From the NCBI GenBank assembly GCA_963815135.1, contig CAWFFO010000007.1, positions 1 through 64,000 of the forward strand: 64,000 bases of DNA, in the 5' to 3' direction. This document shows positions 25,981-37,043 of this stretch, piece by piece. The DNA is from CAIWTU01 sp963815135. GTDB lineage: Bacteria; Desulfobacterota; Desulfuromonadia; Geobacterales; Geobacteraceae. The number at the start of each line of letters is the position of its first letter. The stretch's first letter is position 1. The notes under the pieces are model-generated. The model had not been told where the DNA came from, searched no databases, and saw only the letters and a program-made list of their open reading frames with translations. Made by a program: the position numbers and the translations under genes.

Positions 25981-28613
25981 ATGACAGGCAAAGAAATCAG
26001 GGCAAAATTCCTCAAATTTTTCGAGCAGCGCGGTCATACCATTGTCGCCAGTTCCGGCCTCATTCCGCAGAATGACCCGACCCTGCTTTTCGCAAATGCC
26101 GGTATGAACCAGTTCAAGGACGTATTCCTGGGGCATGGAAAAGCGCGATTAGTACGGAGCCTGCAGCTCCCAGAAATGCGTTCGCGCCGGCGGCAAGCAC
26201 AACGACCTGGAGGCAGGTCGGCAGGACTGCCCGCCACCATACGTTTTTCGAAATGCTGGGGAATTTTTCCTTCGGCGACTATTTCAAGAAAGAGGCCATA
26301 GCTTTTGCCTGGGAGTTCCTCACCAAAGAGCTGAAGCTGGACAAGAACCGTTTGTATGTAAGCGTTTACAAGGATGACGACGAAGCAGCAGCGATCTGGC
26401 ACGAGCAGGAAGGCATCCCGATGGACCGCATATACCGCTTCGGCGAAAAGGACAACTTCTGGTCCATGGGTGATACCGGACCCTGCGGGCCATGCACGGA
26501 AATATTCTGGGACAACGGACCCGAAGTAGGCTGCGGCAAACCCCGATGCGAGGTCGGCTGCGACTGCGACCGCTACACGGAGATCTGGAACAACGTCTTC
26601 ATGCAGTTCAACCGTGATGCGAACGGTGTCATGACCCCTCTGCCGAAGCCTTCCGTCGATACCGGCATGGGGCTCGAACGTGTCGCCATGGTTATGCAGG
26701 GAGTGAAATCCAATTTCGATACTGACCTGCTGCAGGGGATTATCAACCACCTGGAGAAACTTTCCGGCAAGAAATACCGAGCGAATGATCGTGATGACTT
26801 TTCCCTGCGTGTGATCGCCGACCATGCCAGGGCTACCGATTTTCTCATCTGTGACGGGGTACTTCCCAGCAACGAGGGGCGGGGTTACGTACTGAGGCGC
26901 ATAATGCGCCGGGCAGCCCGGCACGCCAAGATGCTCGGCTTTTCCGATCCGGTCCTGTACAAGACCATTGACGCCGTGAATGCCATAATGGGAGAAGCAT
27001 ACCCGGAACTTCTGCAGAGGGAGGAATACATCAAGAAGGTCGTCAGAGTGGAAGAGGAACGGTTTGCAGAGACTCTGGACAATGGCCTAAAGATACTGAA
27101 CGAGGAAGTTTCTGCCTTGAAGAAGGAAGGACTTGCCGTCGTCCCGGGCGAGGTGGTGTTCAAGCTGTACGATACCTACGGTTTTCCCATGGATCTGACT
27201 GCTGATATCGTCGAGGTGGAGGGTCTCTCCATTGATGAGAAAGGCTTCAACTCCTGCATGGAAAAACAGCGTGAAAAGGCTCGTGAACATTGGAAAGGTT
27301 CCGGAGAGGAAGGTGTCGCGGCAATTTACAAGAACCTGCACAGCAAAGGGGTTCGCACCGCGTTTGTGGGGTACGACGAAAGCAGGGCCTATTCGGTTAT
27401 AACAGCTCTGCTTAAAGGTGGAACCCAGGTCGCTGAGGCCCATACCGGTGAAAAAGTGGAAATACTGACGGAAGTTACACCGTTCTATGGTGAGGCCGGC
27501 GGCCAGGAAGGCGATTCCGGAGTCATTTCGACCGGCAGCGCCCATCTTCAGGTTCTTTGCGCTACCAGGCCGGTCTCCGACATGATCGTACATCATGCCC
27601 TGATCGAGGAAGGTACCGTGAAGGTCGGTGATGCTGTTGATCTGAAAGTGGAATCCGGGTCACGCAAGGCGACTGCCCGCAACCACACCGCAACGCACCT
27701 GCTGCATGCTGCCCTCCGGCAAGTGGTCGGTGAGCACGTGAAACAGGCCGGATCCCTGGTTACCAGAGAGAAGCTGCGCTTCGACTTTACCCATTTTTCC
27801 GCCTTGACTCCGGAGGAACTTATCCGGGTGGAGGACATTGTAAATGATGGCATCATGGAAAATGCCGAAGTGCTTTCCTTTGAAATGGATGCCAAAGAAG
27901 CCATGGAAAGCGGCGCAATGGCCCTGTTTGACGAGAAATACGGTGACCGGGTCAGGGTGATCAAGGTGGGAGAAATCAGCTCCGAGCTGTGCGGCGGCAC
28001 CCATGTCCGGTCGGCAGGCGACATAGGCTTCTTCAAGATAATTTCCGAGTCCGGCATAGCGGCAGGGGTGAGGAGAATCGAGGCCCTTACCGGAGCCGGG
28101 GCGCTGCATTACGTCCGGCGTCTGGAAGCCGAACAGAAGAAGATTGCCGCGCTGGTCAAGGCCGAAGGCGGAGAGAATGTTGACAAGCTGTCGCGGATTC
28201 TGGAACATCAGAAAGATCTGCAAAAGGAAATAGAAGCCCTTCAGGGCAAGCTGAATGCCGTGAAGTCGGCAGATCTTGCGGCCGCGGCCAGGGAGGTCGG
28301 CGGGGTCAAGGTTCTGGCCGTCAAGGTCCAGATGGACGACCCGAAAGGGATGCGCGAACTGTCCGACACCCTGAAGGACCGGCTCGGCTCCGGAGTGATC
28401 GTGCTCGGCTGCGAGAAGGACGGGAAGGCCAATCTGCTGGTGGCTGTTACCAAAGACCTTTCTTCCAGGCTGAGGGCCGGCGATATCATCAAGAATCTTG
28501 CGCCAGTTATCGGTGGCAGCGGAGGCGGCAAGCCGGAACTGGCCCAGGCCGGAGGCGGCAGGCCGGACAAGCTGGACGAAGCACTGGAGGCGGTTTACGG
28601 GATGATCGGTTAA
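25981..28613 (+). pseudogene. alaS: Alanyl-tRNA synthetase; frameshifts in 5' part as read
   Basis: It starts MTGKEIRAKFLKFFEQRGHT and reads to FLGH near 26130. The region 26130-26250 needs several single-base corrections to give the normal catalytic segment. From FFEMLGNFSFGDYFKKEAIA onward the frame is open for 780 residues. The editing-domain motif HTATHLLHA and the zinc motif CGGTHV are present, followed by the glycine-rich C-Ala domain end. AlaS charges tRNA-Ala and is essential, so the damage is probably error. Length is normal, about 877 residues. Ribosome-binding site GCGGGAG. Confidence 0.92.
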
Positions 28614-28768
28614 GGACAACGGGCTGAAGGCTACAGGGCTTTATTTGCTCTGTCCGGTTTTACTTTTGACCTTAGCCAATAGTTTTTGAGCTGCCCTGAA
28701 ATATTAGCGGCAATTCCAGCGGAGCACCGATTCCTGAACATTATGCAACCCTTCATCAGGAGCACCAT

Positions 28769-29647
28769 ATGCAGAAACTGATCGAAAAAGCCAATACCCT
28801 CATGGAGGCGCTGCCTTACATCAGACGCTTCAGCGGCAAGACCATCGTCATCAAGTATGGTGGCCATGCCATGGCCGACGAGGCACTGAAAAAGTCTTTT
28901 GCCCTTGATGTGATCCTTCTCAAATACATCGGAATCAACCCGGTCATCGTGCATGGCGGAGGTCCCCAGATCAACGAGACCCTGAAGCGCTACGGTATCG
29001 TGTCCGAGTTCGTCCAGGGCATGCGAGTTACCGATGCCGCCACCATGGGCGTTGTGGAAATGGTCCTCACCGGCCAGGTGAACAAGGAGGTGGTGGGCTA
29101 CATCAATCTCCATGGCGGAATGGCGGTCGGCCTGTCCGGGAAGGACGGCGGCCTGCTGCTCTGCAGGAAGCTCCTGAAGGAAATAAAAGGCGATGACGGA
29201 TCGGTCAAGAGTGTTGATCTCGGGTTGGTCGGAGAGATTATGAAGGTCGATCCTTCGGTTATCGAGACCCTGGAAAAAGGTCGCTTCATTCCGGTAATCG
29301 CACCGGTGGGTGTGGGTGTCGGCGGAGAGAGCTACAACGTTAACGCCGACCTGGTGGCCGGAAAAGTGGCTGCTGCCCTCAAGGCGGAAAAGCTCATTCT
29401 TCTTACCGATGTCCCCGGGGTCAAGGACCGGGAAGGGAACCTGCTTTCCAGCATAGGCCTCCCAGAGGTGCCGCAACTGATCGAAAGCGGTGTCATTACC
29501 GGCGGGATGATCCCGAAGGTAACCTGCTGCGCGGAAGCGCTCCGGGACGGGGTGGGAAAGGCCCATATCGTCGATGGCAGGGTGGAGCACGCAATTCTGC
29601 TGGAAATATTCACGGATGTCGGGATAGGAACGGAAATCCGTTCGTAG
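28769..29647 (+). CDS. argB: Acetylglutamate kinase
   Basis: 292 residues, intact. The motifs VIKYGGHAMADE near residue 29 and VIVHGGGPQINETLK near 64 bind the phosphates and the acetylglutamate; LILLTDVPGV near 210 and GGMIPKVTCC near 247 complete the amino-acid-kinase fold. It phosphorylates N-acetylglutamate, the committed step towards arginine, and in many bacteria is feedback-inhibited. The N-terminal extension (MQKLIEKANTLMEALPYI) is the helix found in hexameric, arginine-sensitive forms. Ribosome-binding site AGGAGCACC. First gene of an arg cluster. Confidence 0.95.
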   Translation: MQKLIEKANTLMEALPYIRRFSGKTIVIKYGGHAMADEALKKSFALDVILLKYIGINPVIVHGGGPQINETLKRYGIVSEFVQGMRVTDAATMGVVEMVLTGQVNKEVVGYINLHGGMAVGLSGKDGGLLLCRKLLKEIKGDDGSVKSVDLGLVGEIMKVDPSVIETLEKGRFIPVIAPVGVGVGGESYNVNADLVAGKVAAALKAEKLILLTDVPGVKDREGNLLSSIGLPEVPQLIESGVITGGMIPKVTCCAEALRDGVGKAHIVDGRVEHAILLEIFTDVGIGTEIRS

Positions 29648-29689
29648 CGCAATCGCCCTTGCAATTGTTTGATGATAAAAGGAACTGAC

Positions 29690-30891
29690 ATGAATTCCGA
29701 TCAATGGATTGAAAAAGCCGACAAATATATCATGAAGACCTACGGCAGGTATCCCCTGGTACCGGTAAAGGGGGAAGGTTGCTACCTTTGGGACGCCGAC
29801 GGCAGGAAATATCTGGACTTCCTCGCCGGAGTGGCGGTGAACAATCTCGGGCACTGTCATCCGAAGGTTGTCGCCGCGCTGCAGAAACAGGCCGGTGAGC
29901 TTATCCATTGTTCCAATTATTACCATATACCGCAGCAGATCGAACTGGCCGAACTCCTCTGCGGGCATTCCTTCGCCGACCGCGCCTTTTTCTGCAACAG
30001 CGGCGCAGAGGCCAATGAGGCCGCCATCAAGCTGGCCCGGAAGTACAGCCGCGAAAAATTCGGCGCCGGAACGGTACGAGATCATCACCGCCGTCGACTC
30101 CTTCCACGGCCGGACCATGGCCACCGTTTCCGCCACCGGCCAGGAAAAGGTGCAGCGCTTTTTCGACCCGCTGCTCCACGGCTTCACGCATGTGCCTTAC
30201 AATGACGCTGGCTGCGCTTGGCGCGGCCGTTACCCCCGACGACCTGCGCGGTAATGCTGGAGCCTATCCAGGGTGAAGGCGGCATCGTGGTCCCGTCAAT
30301 GGAATATATGCCCGAAGTACGACGGATCTGCGAACGAAAACAACCTGCTCCTGATCTTCGACGAAGTGCAGGTGGGGATCGGCCGGACCGGCAAGCTTTT
30401 CGCCCATGAGCATTTCGACATCGCTCCGGACATCATGACCCTCGCCAAGGCCCTTGCCGGCGGTGCGCCCATCGGGACCATGCTGGCGCGGGAAGAGACT
30501 GGCGGAATCTTTCGGTCCCGGCACCCACGGCTCCACTTTCGGCGGAAACCCGCTGGTAACGGCCGCCGGTGTCGCCGCCGTCAGGGCTGTGCTGGAGGAC
30601 GGCGTCCTGGATAATGCCGTGAAAATGGGAGGCTATCTGACGGAAAGACTTCAATCCCTGAAGTCCCGCTTTTCCTTTGTCAAGGATGTAAGAGGCATCG
30701 GGCTGATGATCGGCATGGAGCTCTCCATCCCCGGAGGCGATATCGTCAAGGAAGCATTGGCGAAGGGGCTTCTCCTCAATGTCGCCCAGGAGCGGGTGAT
30801 GAGGTTCGTTCCTCCCCTGATTATCGGGAAAGCCGAGATCGATGAAATGATCGGGATACTCGCGGGTATCCTGGAGAATATCCGGGTTTGA
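29690..30891 (+). pseudogene. argD: Acetylornithine aminotransferase, frameshifted as read
   Basis: It starts MNSDQWIEKADKYIMKTYGR and has FLAGVAVNNLGHCHP and FFCNSGAEANEAAIKLAR, then TAVDSFHGRTMATVSATGQ in another frame. LIFDEVQVGIGRTG follows, then the PLP-lysine segment TLAKALAGGAPIGTML, and a C-terminal part open from GTHGSTFGGNPLV to the end. Shifts lie near 30072, 30210-30240, 30335 and 30505. ArgD transaminates N-acetylglutamate semialdehyde and can also serve in the succinyl lysine route. All expected segments are present in order, so a normal gene with sequence errors is likely. Confidence 0.9.
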
Positions 30892-30925
30892 TTATTTTGA
30901 ATTCCGTATTGCGGAGGAGATTATC

Positions 30926-31899
30926 ATGAAAAAGGATTTTCTGGCGCTTAATGCCTTCACCAAAACAGAACTCGACGGCCTTTTCGCCCTGGCGAAAGAT
31001 CTCAAGCAGAAACAGAAGAAGGGGATCGACCATCACCTTCTGAAGGGCAAGACGCTTGGCCATGATCTTCGAGAAATCCTCCACCCGGACCCGGGTTTCC
31101 TTCGAGGTCGGTATCTTTCCAGCTTGGCGGGCACGGCGCTTTTCATCTCTTCCGGCACCTCGCAGATGGGACGCGGAGAACCGATCAAGGACACGGCCCG
31201 GACTCTTGCCCGCTACTGCGACGGGATCATGATCACGGACTTACGGGCAGGAGATCGTCGAAGAGCTGGCCGGCTACTCAACGATTCCGGTGATAAACGG
31301 TCTGACCGATCTCTTTCATCCCTGCCAGGTGATGGCGGATCTCATGACGGTGATCGAGCACAAGGGTGGATATGAGGGGTTGAAATTTGCCTGGATAGGC
31401 GACGGCAACAACATGGCCAATACCTGGATCGAGGCCGCGGCGATTTTCGGATTCGATCTGACGCTGGCCTGCCCGGAAGGATACCGTCCCGACGCTAAAG
31501 TCATGGCGTGGGCGCTTTCCCGTGCGACTTCACGTATAAAACTGACCGATGACCCCGCGGAAGCTGTCAAGGACGCGGATGTCCTGAATACCGATGTCTG
31601 GGCCAGCATGGGCCAGGAAGCGGAGCAGAAAGCGAGGGAGGCGGCTTTTGCCGGTTTCCAGTTGACGCTGAAACACTGAGAGCTGGCCAGACCCGACTGC
31701 ATCGTAATGCACTGCCTGCCCGCCCACCGTGGCGAGGAGATTACCGACGGGGTCATCGAAGGTCCACATTCCGTAGGTCTGGGACGAGGCGGAAAACCGG
31801 CTGCATGTGCAGAAGGCGATCATGGCGAAGGCCGGGCTGTATCGAATGGAGCCGATCACTAAAAAGAGTAAGACTGTCGTAGCGACATTTATTATATAA
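30926..31899 (+). pseudogene. argF: Ornithine carbamoyltransferase, frameshifted as read
   Basis: It starts MKKDFLALNAFTKTELDGLF. The carbamoyl-phosphate motif region (near 31065-31110) is scrambled by single-base shifts. ALFISSGTSQMGRGEPIKD is readable, as are INGLTDLFHPCQVMADLM and KFAWIGDGNNMANTWIEAA. After a shift and stop near 31678 the ornithine-binding MHCLPAHRGEEITD appears. Another shift near 31780 precedes DEAENRLHVQKAIMAKAG. ArgF makes citrulline from ornithine and carbamoyl phosphate. The end at 31899 is the first stop in the final frame and is approximate. Confidence 0.88.
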
Positions 31900-31909
31900 A
31901 GGAGAAAGC

Positions 31910-33137
31910 ATGGCCAAAAAAAAGTGAAAAAAAATAGTACTCGCCTATTCGGGCGGGCTCGATACCTCCATCATCCTCAAGTGGCTGAAAAACGAGTACG
32001 GCTGCAAGGTTGTCGACCTTCTCCGCCGATCTGGGGCAGGGGGACGAGCTTGACTCCGGTCGCGACAAGGCCATTGGCCACCGGCGCGGACAAGGTTTAC
32101 ATCGACGATCTGAGGGAAGAGTTCGTCAAGGATTTCGTGTTTCCCATGTTCCGTGCCAATGCCATTTACGAAGGGCCATTACCTGCTCGGGTACCTCCAT
32201 CGCCACGGCCGCTCATCGCCAAGCGCCAGATGGAAATCGCCGACCAAGGAGAAGGCTGACGCGGTGTCCCACGGTTCCACCGGAAAGGGGAACGATCAGG
32301 TCCGATTCGAACTGGCCTACTATCATTTCAACCCGGCCATCACGGTCATTGCCCCCTGGCGCGACATGGGACCTGAACAGCCGCCAGGCGCTGATCGAGT
32401 ATGCAAAGAAGAACGGCATCCCGGTTCCCGTAACCAAGAAGCGCCCCTGGTCTTCCGACCGGAACCTCCTGCACATTTCCTTCGAAGGAGGGATTCTCGA
32501 GGATACGTGGGCAGAGGCGCCTGAAGAAATGTACGTGCTGACCAAGGCGCCGGAAAAGGCCCCCAATAAGCCGCAGTACGTGGAGATCGAATTTAAAAAC
32601 GGTAATGCCGTGGCGGTGGACGGCGAAAAGATGACACCGGCCCAGCTGCTGGCCCACCTGAACTATCCTCGGCGGCGAGCATGGTATCGGCCGTGTGGAC
32701 CTGATGGAGAACCGCTCACGTGGGCATGAAATCACGCGGCGTCTATGAGACACCCGGGGGCACCATTCTCAGAGAGGCCCATATGGCGGTGGAGCAGATC
32801 ACCATGGACCGGGAGGTCATGCGTATCCGTGATTGCCTCATCCCCGTTATGCGGAAATGGTTTATACGGTTACTGGTTCTCCCCGGAGCGGGAGATGCTC
32901 CAGACCATGATTGACGAATCGCAGAAAACCGTTAACGGCATAGCCAGGGTGAAACTTTACAAGGGACTGTGCCGCACCGTGGGCCGAAAGTCCGATACCG
33001 ATTCCCTGTTCAACCCGGATTTCGCCACCTTCGAGGCGGATGAGGTATACAACCAGCAGGACGCTGAAGGTTTCATCAGGCTCAACGCGCTGCGTTTGCG
33101 CATCCGGTCCATGATGCAGGCTGGAAAAAAGAAATAA
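31910..33137 (+). pseudogene. argG: Argininosuccinate synthase, multiply frameshifted as read
   Basis: The ATG at 31910 follows AAGGAGAAAGC. After a shift near 31925 the ATP-binding VLAYSGGLDTSIILKWLK is read. Other recognisable pieces, spread over three frames, are DKVYIDDLREEFVKDFVFPM, AVSHGSTGKGNDQVRFEL, KRPWSSDRNLLHISFEGG, KSRGVYETPGGTILREAH and LRLRIRSMMQAGKKK at the end. At least eight single-base shifts are needed. ArgG condenses citrulline and aspartate with ATP. It has the densest set of lesions in the window. Confidence 0.9.
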
Positions 33138-33149
33138 AAAATACAGGTT

Positions 33150-33345
33150 GATAGGCTGAAGGCTGAAGGTTCAGTCCCTCTCATCCATCCCTTTGCTTCT
33201 GCGCTTGCGCGCTGTGGCATGCAAGCTGAGGCACCTTCCATCTAATGGGGAAGGGATGATATTTTCCCCTCTCCATCAGGGAGAAGGTGACGTATAGTGA
33301 TGGGTGAGGGGGGGTACCTTCAGCCTTCCGCCTTAACACCTGAAA
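33150..33345. repeat. Inverted-repeat spacer element between argG and argH
   Basis: AGGCTGAAGGTTCAGTCCCTC near 33160-33180 and GAGGGGGGGTACCTTCAGCCT near 33306-33326 are inverted relative to each other. Inside are CCCCTCTCCATCAGGGAGAAGG and similar short palindromes. The gene pair is otherwise tightly spaced in such clusters, so this looks like an inserted REP/MITE-type element. Confidence 0.55.
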
Positions 33346-33363
33346 CGAACGCAGGAGATTTAC

Positions 33364-34750
33364 ATGTCCAAGGATAAACTGTGGGGCGGGCGATTCACCC
33401 AGCCCACCGACAAATTCGTCGAGGAATTCACCGCCTCCATCGACTTCGACAAGAGGCTCTACCGGCAGGATATCAGGGGCTCCATCGCCCATGCCCGGAT
33501 GCTCGGCAGGCAGGGTATCATCACCGCTGCGGATGCCGAATCCATTGTCGGTGGCCTGCAGGAAATCCTGGACAGGATTGAAGCCGGAGACTTCGATTTT
33601 TCCGTGTCGCTGGAAGATATCCATATGAACGTAGAGGCTCGCCTGTCCGAAGCCATCGGCGAAGCGGGAAAACGCCTCCACACCGGACGATCGAGAAACG
33701 ACCAGGTTGCTCTCGACATTCGTCTTTACCTGCGCGACGAGATCGCTGATGTCAACGCTTATCTTGACAGACTCATTGATTCCCTGCTCTTTCAGGCGGA
33801 GCACAACCTGGACGTGATCATGCCCGGCTATACCCATCTGCAGGTGGCACAGCCCATCCTCTTTTCCCATCACATGATGGCATACGTTGAGATGTTCAGC
33901 CGCGACAAAGGACGCATGGCGGACTGCCTGAAGCGTCTCAACGCCCTCCCGCTGGGGGCGGGCGCTCTCGCCGGGACGACTTTCCCCATTGATCGCGAGT
34001 ACGTGGCCGAACAGCTCGGTTTTCCGGAAGTTACCAGGAATTCCCTGGATTCCGTTTCGGATCGGGATTTTTCCCTTGAATTCATCTCCGCGTCCTCCAT
34101 CCTGATGATGCACCTGTCGCGCTTTTCCGAGGAACTCATCCTCTGGTCCAGCAGCGAGTTCAGTTTCATTGATCTGTCTGATTCGTTCTGCACAGGCTCT
34201 TCGATCATGCCGCAGAAGAAAAATCCCGATGTTCCGGAGCTGGTCCGGGGAAAGACCGGCAGGGTTTACGGCAACCTTATGGCTCTGTTGACGGTCATGA
34301 AATCCCTTCCACTTGCCTATAACAAGGACATGCAGGAAGACAAGGAGCCCCTTTTCGATACGATCGACACTGTAAAGGGAAGTCTCAAGATATTCGCCGA
34401 CATGATCCGGGAGATGAAGGTGAAAGCGGATAACATGCGCAATGCGGCAGCCCGCGGGTTTTCCACTGCAACCGATGTGGCCGATTACCTGGTGCGCAAG
34501 GGGTTGCCATTCCGCGACGCGCACGAGGTTGTGGGGAAGGGCAGTGCGTTATTGTGTGGAAAACCGCAAAGACCTGCCGGAATTGTCGCTGGAAACATGG
34601 AAAAGCTTTTCCGACAGGATAGAAGCCGATATCTTCGAAGCAATTACCCTTGAGGCCAGTGTCAATGCGCGCAGTGCGACCGGCGGGACAGCCGCGGAAA
34701 GGGTCCGGGCGGAAATAAAGAGGGCCAGGGCGGGGAAGAATAAATTTTGA
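33364..34750 (+). pseudogene. argH: Argininosuccinate lyase, one frameshift near the 3' end
   Basis: Open from MSKDKLWGGRFTQPTDKFVE to AHEVVGKGSALLCGKP. It includes HTGRSRNDQVALDIRLYLRD near residue 108, TVMPGYTHLQ-type sequence near 157 and the superfamily signature GSSIMPQKKNPD near 279. A shift near 34538 is needed to continue as VVGKAVRYCVENRKDLPELS through to the C-terminal RAEIKRARAGKNKF. The joined length is about 461 residues, normal for ArgH, which splits argininosuccinate into arginine and fumarate. A single-base sequence error at the shift is likely. Confidence 0.92.
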
Positions 34751-34830
34751 ATTTTGAATTTTGAATTTCAAGCCCGGAACTCTAATCTATAATCAAATCC
34801 TTGAACTTTGAACCTTGAACTGCAAGCTTG
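34745..34830. repeat. Low-complexity TTGAATTTTGAA / TTGAACCTTGAAC spacer
   Basis: Tandem attttgaattttgaattttgaatt follows the argH stop, and ttgaactttgaaccttgaac follows 40 bases later. The latter matches the arm of the inverted repeat at 25896-25948. No gene is present. Confidence 0.6.
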
Positions 34831-34838
34831 GAGAGTTG

Positions 34839-35594
34839 ATGAACAAGTTGCTTTTTTGTATGATCGCCTTCTTTTTTCTTGCGGCATGCGGCAAAAAGGG
34901 TCCGCTGGTTCCGCCGGAGGCGCTGGCACCGTCGCCGGTTACTGATCTGGATGTGCGCCAGGTAGGGAGCCGGTTCATCGTCTGCCTGACTCCGCCGACA
35001 AGAAACGACGCCGGCGGACCGCTTAAAAATCTCGCCGGGTTTCAGGTTCTGAAACGGGAAGTGCTGCCGCCGGACGTGGATTGTGAGGCATGTACCGGAG
35101 CTTACCGTCTGTTCCGGTTGGTGGATATGGAATATCCGGGGAATGCCATGCGCTTCGCAAACATGTATTGTCTTTACGACGATGATCTGGTGATAGGGAA
35201 GACCTATCAGTACAAGGTGGTTTCCCTTCAGGCGGACGGCACCATGAGCAGGGATTCTAACAAGGTCCGGAGAAAATTCCTCCTTCCCCCGGCGGCCCCG
35301 GTGCTGCATGCGACCTCCACGGAGACGGGCATAATCCTCCAGTGGACTACGCCTCCTCCGACAACGGGCGTCCTGGTCGGATACAATATCTACCGCAGCG
35401 AATCAGCGGAGAGAATGCCTCTAAATCCAATCAATCCCGTGCCTGTTCAGGGAAACAGATACGAAGACAAAACTGTGCTGTTCGGGATGAAATACCGTTA
35501 CATCATCAGGGCTCTGGCAAAGATTGACGGAGAACTTGTTGAAAGCAGCTCCTCCGGCAGAGTGTCCGGAGAATTGCAGCTGGATGTCGAATAA
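34839..35594 (+). CDS. Lipoprotein with fibronectin-III-like domains
   Basis: 251 residues from the ATG at 34839 (MNKLLFCMIAFFFLAACGKK), with a perfect lipobox LAAC at residue 17 and GGAGAG upstream. CGKKGPLVPPE directly after the lipid site resembles the small LptM-type lipoproteins encoded between argH and lysA in many proteobacteria. Here it is extended by two FN3-like segments (SPVTDLDVRQVGSRFIV, and VLHATSTETGIILQWTTPP near residue 158). It is probably anchored in the outer membrane facing the periplasm. The function of the extension is unknown. Confidence 0.75.
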   Translation: MNKLLFCMIAFFFLAACGKKGPLVPPEALAPSPVTDLDVRQVGSRFIVCLTPPTRNDAGGPLKNLAGFQVLKREVLPPDVDCEACTGAYRLFRLVDMEYPGNAMRFANMYCLYDDDLVIGKTYQYKVVSLQADGTMSRDSNKVRRKFLLPPAAPVLHATSTETGIILQWTTPPPTTGVLVGYNIYRSESAERMPLNPINPVPVQGNRYEDKTVLFGMKYRYIIRALAKIDGELVESSSSGRVSGELQLDVE

Positions 35595-36110
35595 CCATTG
35601 CCTCGGTAACTCAGTGTTCAGTGTCCGAAACATCCGGATGGAATCCTGATATTGCCCGTTTTTGCCGCAAGTTGAGATTAATCCTTGGCCGCCAGGCATG
35701 GCCACATGTTCCTTCAGTTTTGTAAAGCCCCATCAATTCAGGTTCATTTGTCCGCACTCCAGAGATTTTCCGCGTGGACAAGCCCGGAGATTCTGCCGTC
35801 GTAATCAAAGGCAGGAACAGAACAAAGCCCATCCGGCAGTGGTTGATTGACTGCAAATTCCTGCGCCGGGCTGAGCTTTTCTTCAACAAGCAGGGCATAG
35901 AAATTCCCTTCCCATATCTGACTCTCTATTTCGGCGAGGCTAGCATGCCGTTCTAAGGCCGGCTACTTGAAAAATCCCAGCCCGGCTACGTTTCCAAACC
36001 GGTTCATCCGGAAAAGAGCGATAAGCACAGGCGACTGTACGGAAACAGGCCAGGCAGGGCTTTCCCGATACTACGGAAAGTGGTATTCTTATCATTCGGA
36101 GGTTTTGATT
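35595..36110. other. Intergenic, no confident gene
   Basis: About 515 bases. A minus-strand stretch near 35780-35940 reads as a plausible protein fragment (FYALLVEEKLSPAQEFAVNQ, then PLPDGL) without start or ribosome site. It may be a decayed gene, but I do not recognise it. GAGGTTTTG near 36099 is the ribosome-binding site of the next gene. Confidence 0.4.
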
Positions 36111-36944
36111 ATGGAACAGGTAATTCGCGAGGAAATCCGACGTTTTGTGCTGGAAAGCCGGGACAACCGTTTCCCTGACGGGCAACAATGCTATTTCAAC
36201 GAACCGCTTATCGGTATAGCCGCTGCAGATGACTCTCTATTCTCCGAGTTCAAAGAGATAATCGGCGAATTTCACATGACCCCCGCGGAAATCATGGAAA
36301 ACACCTACGGTTCGGGTATCGGCGAGGCTAAGAGCGTGATTTGCTGGATACTGCCAATTTCCGGAAAAACACGGGAAAGCAACCGTAAGGCGGAGCGAAT
36401 GCCCTCTCGCGAATGGGCTTTTACCCGCGCCCATGGCGAACACTTCAATACGCAGTTGCGCATTCACCTTGTCGAACTGCTTAAATTTGCTGGTGCCCAG
36501 GCTGTTGCACCTCTTCTGTCGGGGATGTGGCGGCCGGTCATGGATCCCCGGGTGGGAATGGCCTCAACCTGGTCGGAACGCCACGCCGCCTATGCGGCGG
36601 GCCTCGGCACATTCAGCCTGAGCGACGGATTCATCACCGACAAGGGGATTGCACATCGCTGCGGCAGTATCATTACGGACGTGGTGATCTCTCCGACACC
36701 CCGGAAATGCACGGGTCCGCGGAGCAACTGCCTCTATTTTAGTAATGGGAGCTGCGGTCTCTGTATCCGGCGCTGTCCAGTGAAAGCAATTTCGCGGCTG
36801 GGCCACGACAAGGAGAAATGCCGGGAATACGTATACGGGGAATTGCGCGGTTTGGCAATGGATCTTTACGGCGTCACGGAGGCCGGCTGCGGCCTCTGCC
36901 AGACAGGTGTGCCCTGCGAAAACGGGGTTCCGGACCATGAATGA
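36111..36944 (+). CDS. QueG-like 4Fe-4S protein
   Basis: 277 residues from the ATG at 36111 (MEQVIREEIRRFVLESRDNR). It resembles epoxyqueuosine-reductase relatives: an N-terminal FNEPLIGIAAADDSLFSEF, a central RHAAYAAGLGTFSLSDGFIT near residue 164, and a ferredoxin-type cluster motif CGLCIRRCPVKAI near 220. A second Cys group, CGLCQTGVPCE, lies near 263. True QueG has a B12-binding site and HEAT repeats that I cannot see here, so it is better called a QueG-like oxidoreductase of unknown substrate. Confidence 0.65.
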   Translation: MEQVIREEIRRFVLESRDNRFPDGQQCYFNEPLIGIAAADDSLFSEFKEIIGEFHMTPAEIMENTYGSGIGEAKSVICWILPISGKTRESNRKAERMPSREWAFTRAHGEHFNTQLRIHLVELLKFAGAQAVAPLLSGMWRPVMDPRVGMASTWSERHAAYAAGLGTFSLSDGFITDKGIAHRCGSIITDVVISPTPRKCTGPRSNCLYFSNGSCGLCIRRCPVKAISRLGHDKEKCREYVYGELRGLAMDLYGVTEAGCGLCQTGVPCENGVPDHE

Positions 36945-37043
36945 TGCAAATGCTAAATTTTGACTTTCTCCAGCCCATGTGATAAAAAAGAACCTTTAAA
37001 TATTTTCCCATTTTTATTGTCAGGCAAGTCACGGAGGTTCTAA

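Noticed and set aside
35611..35898. 95-codon minus-strand frame between the FN3 lipoprotein and the QueG-like gene
   Set aside because: No ribosome site and unusual composition; another frame there looks slightly more protein-like but has no start, so neither was called.
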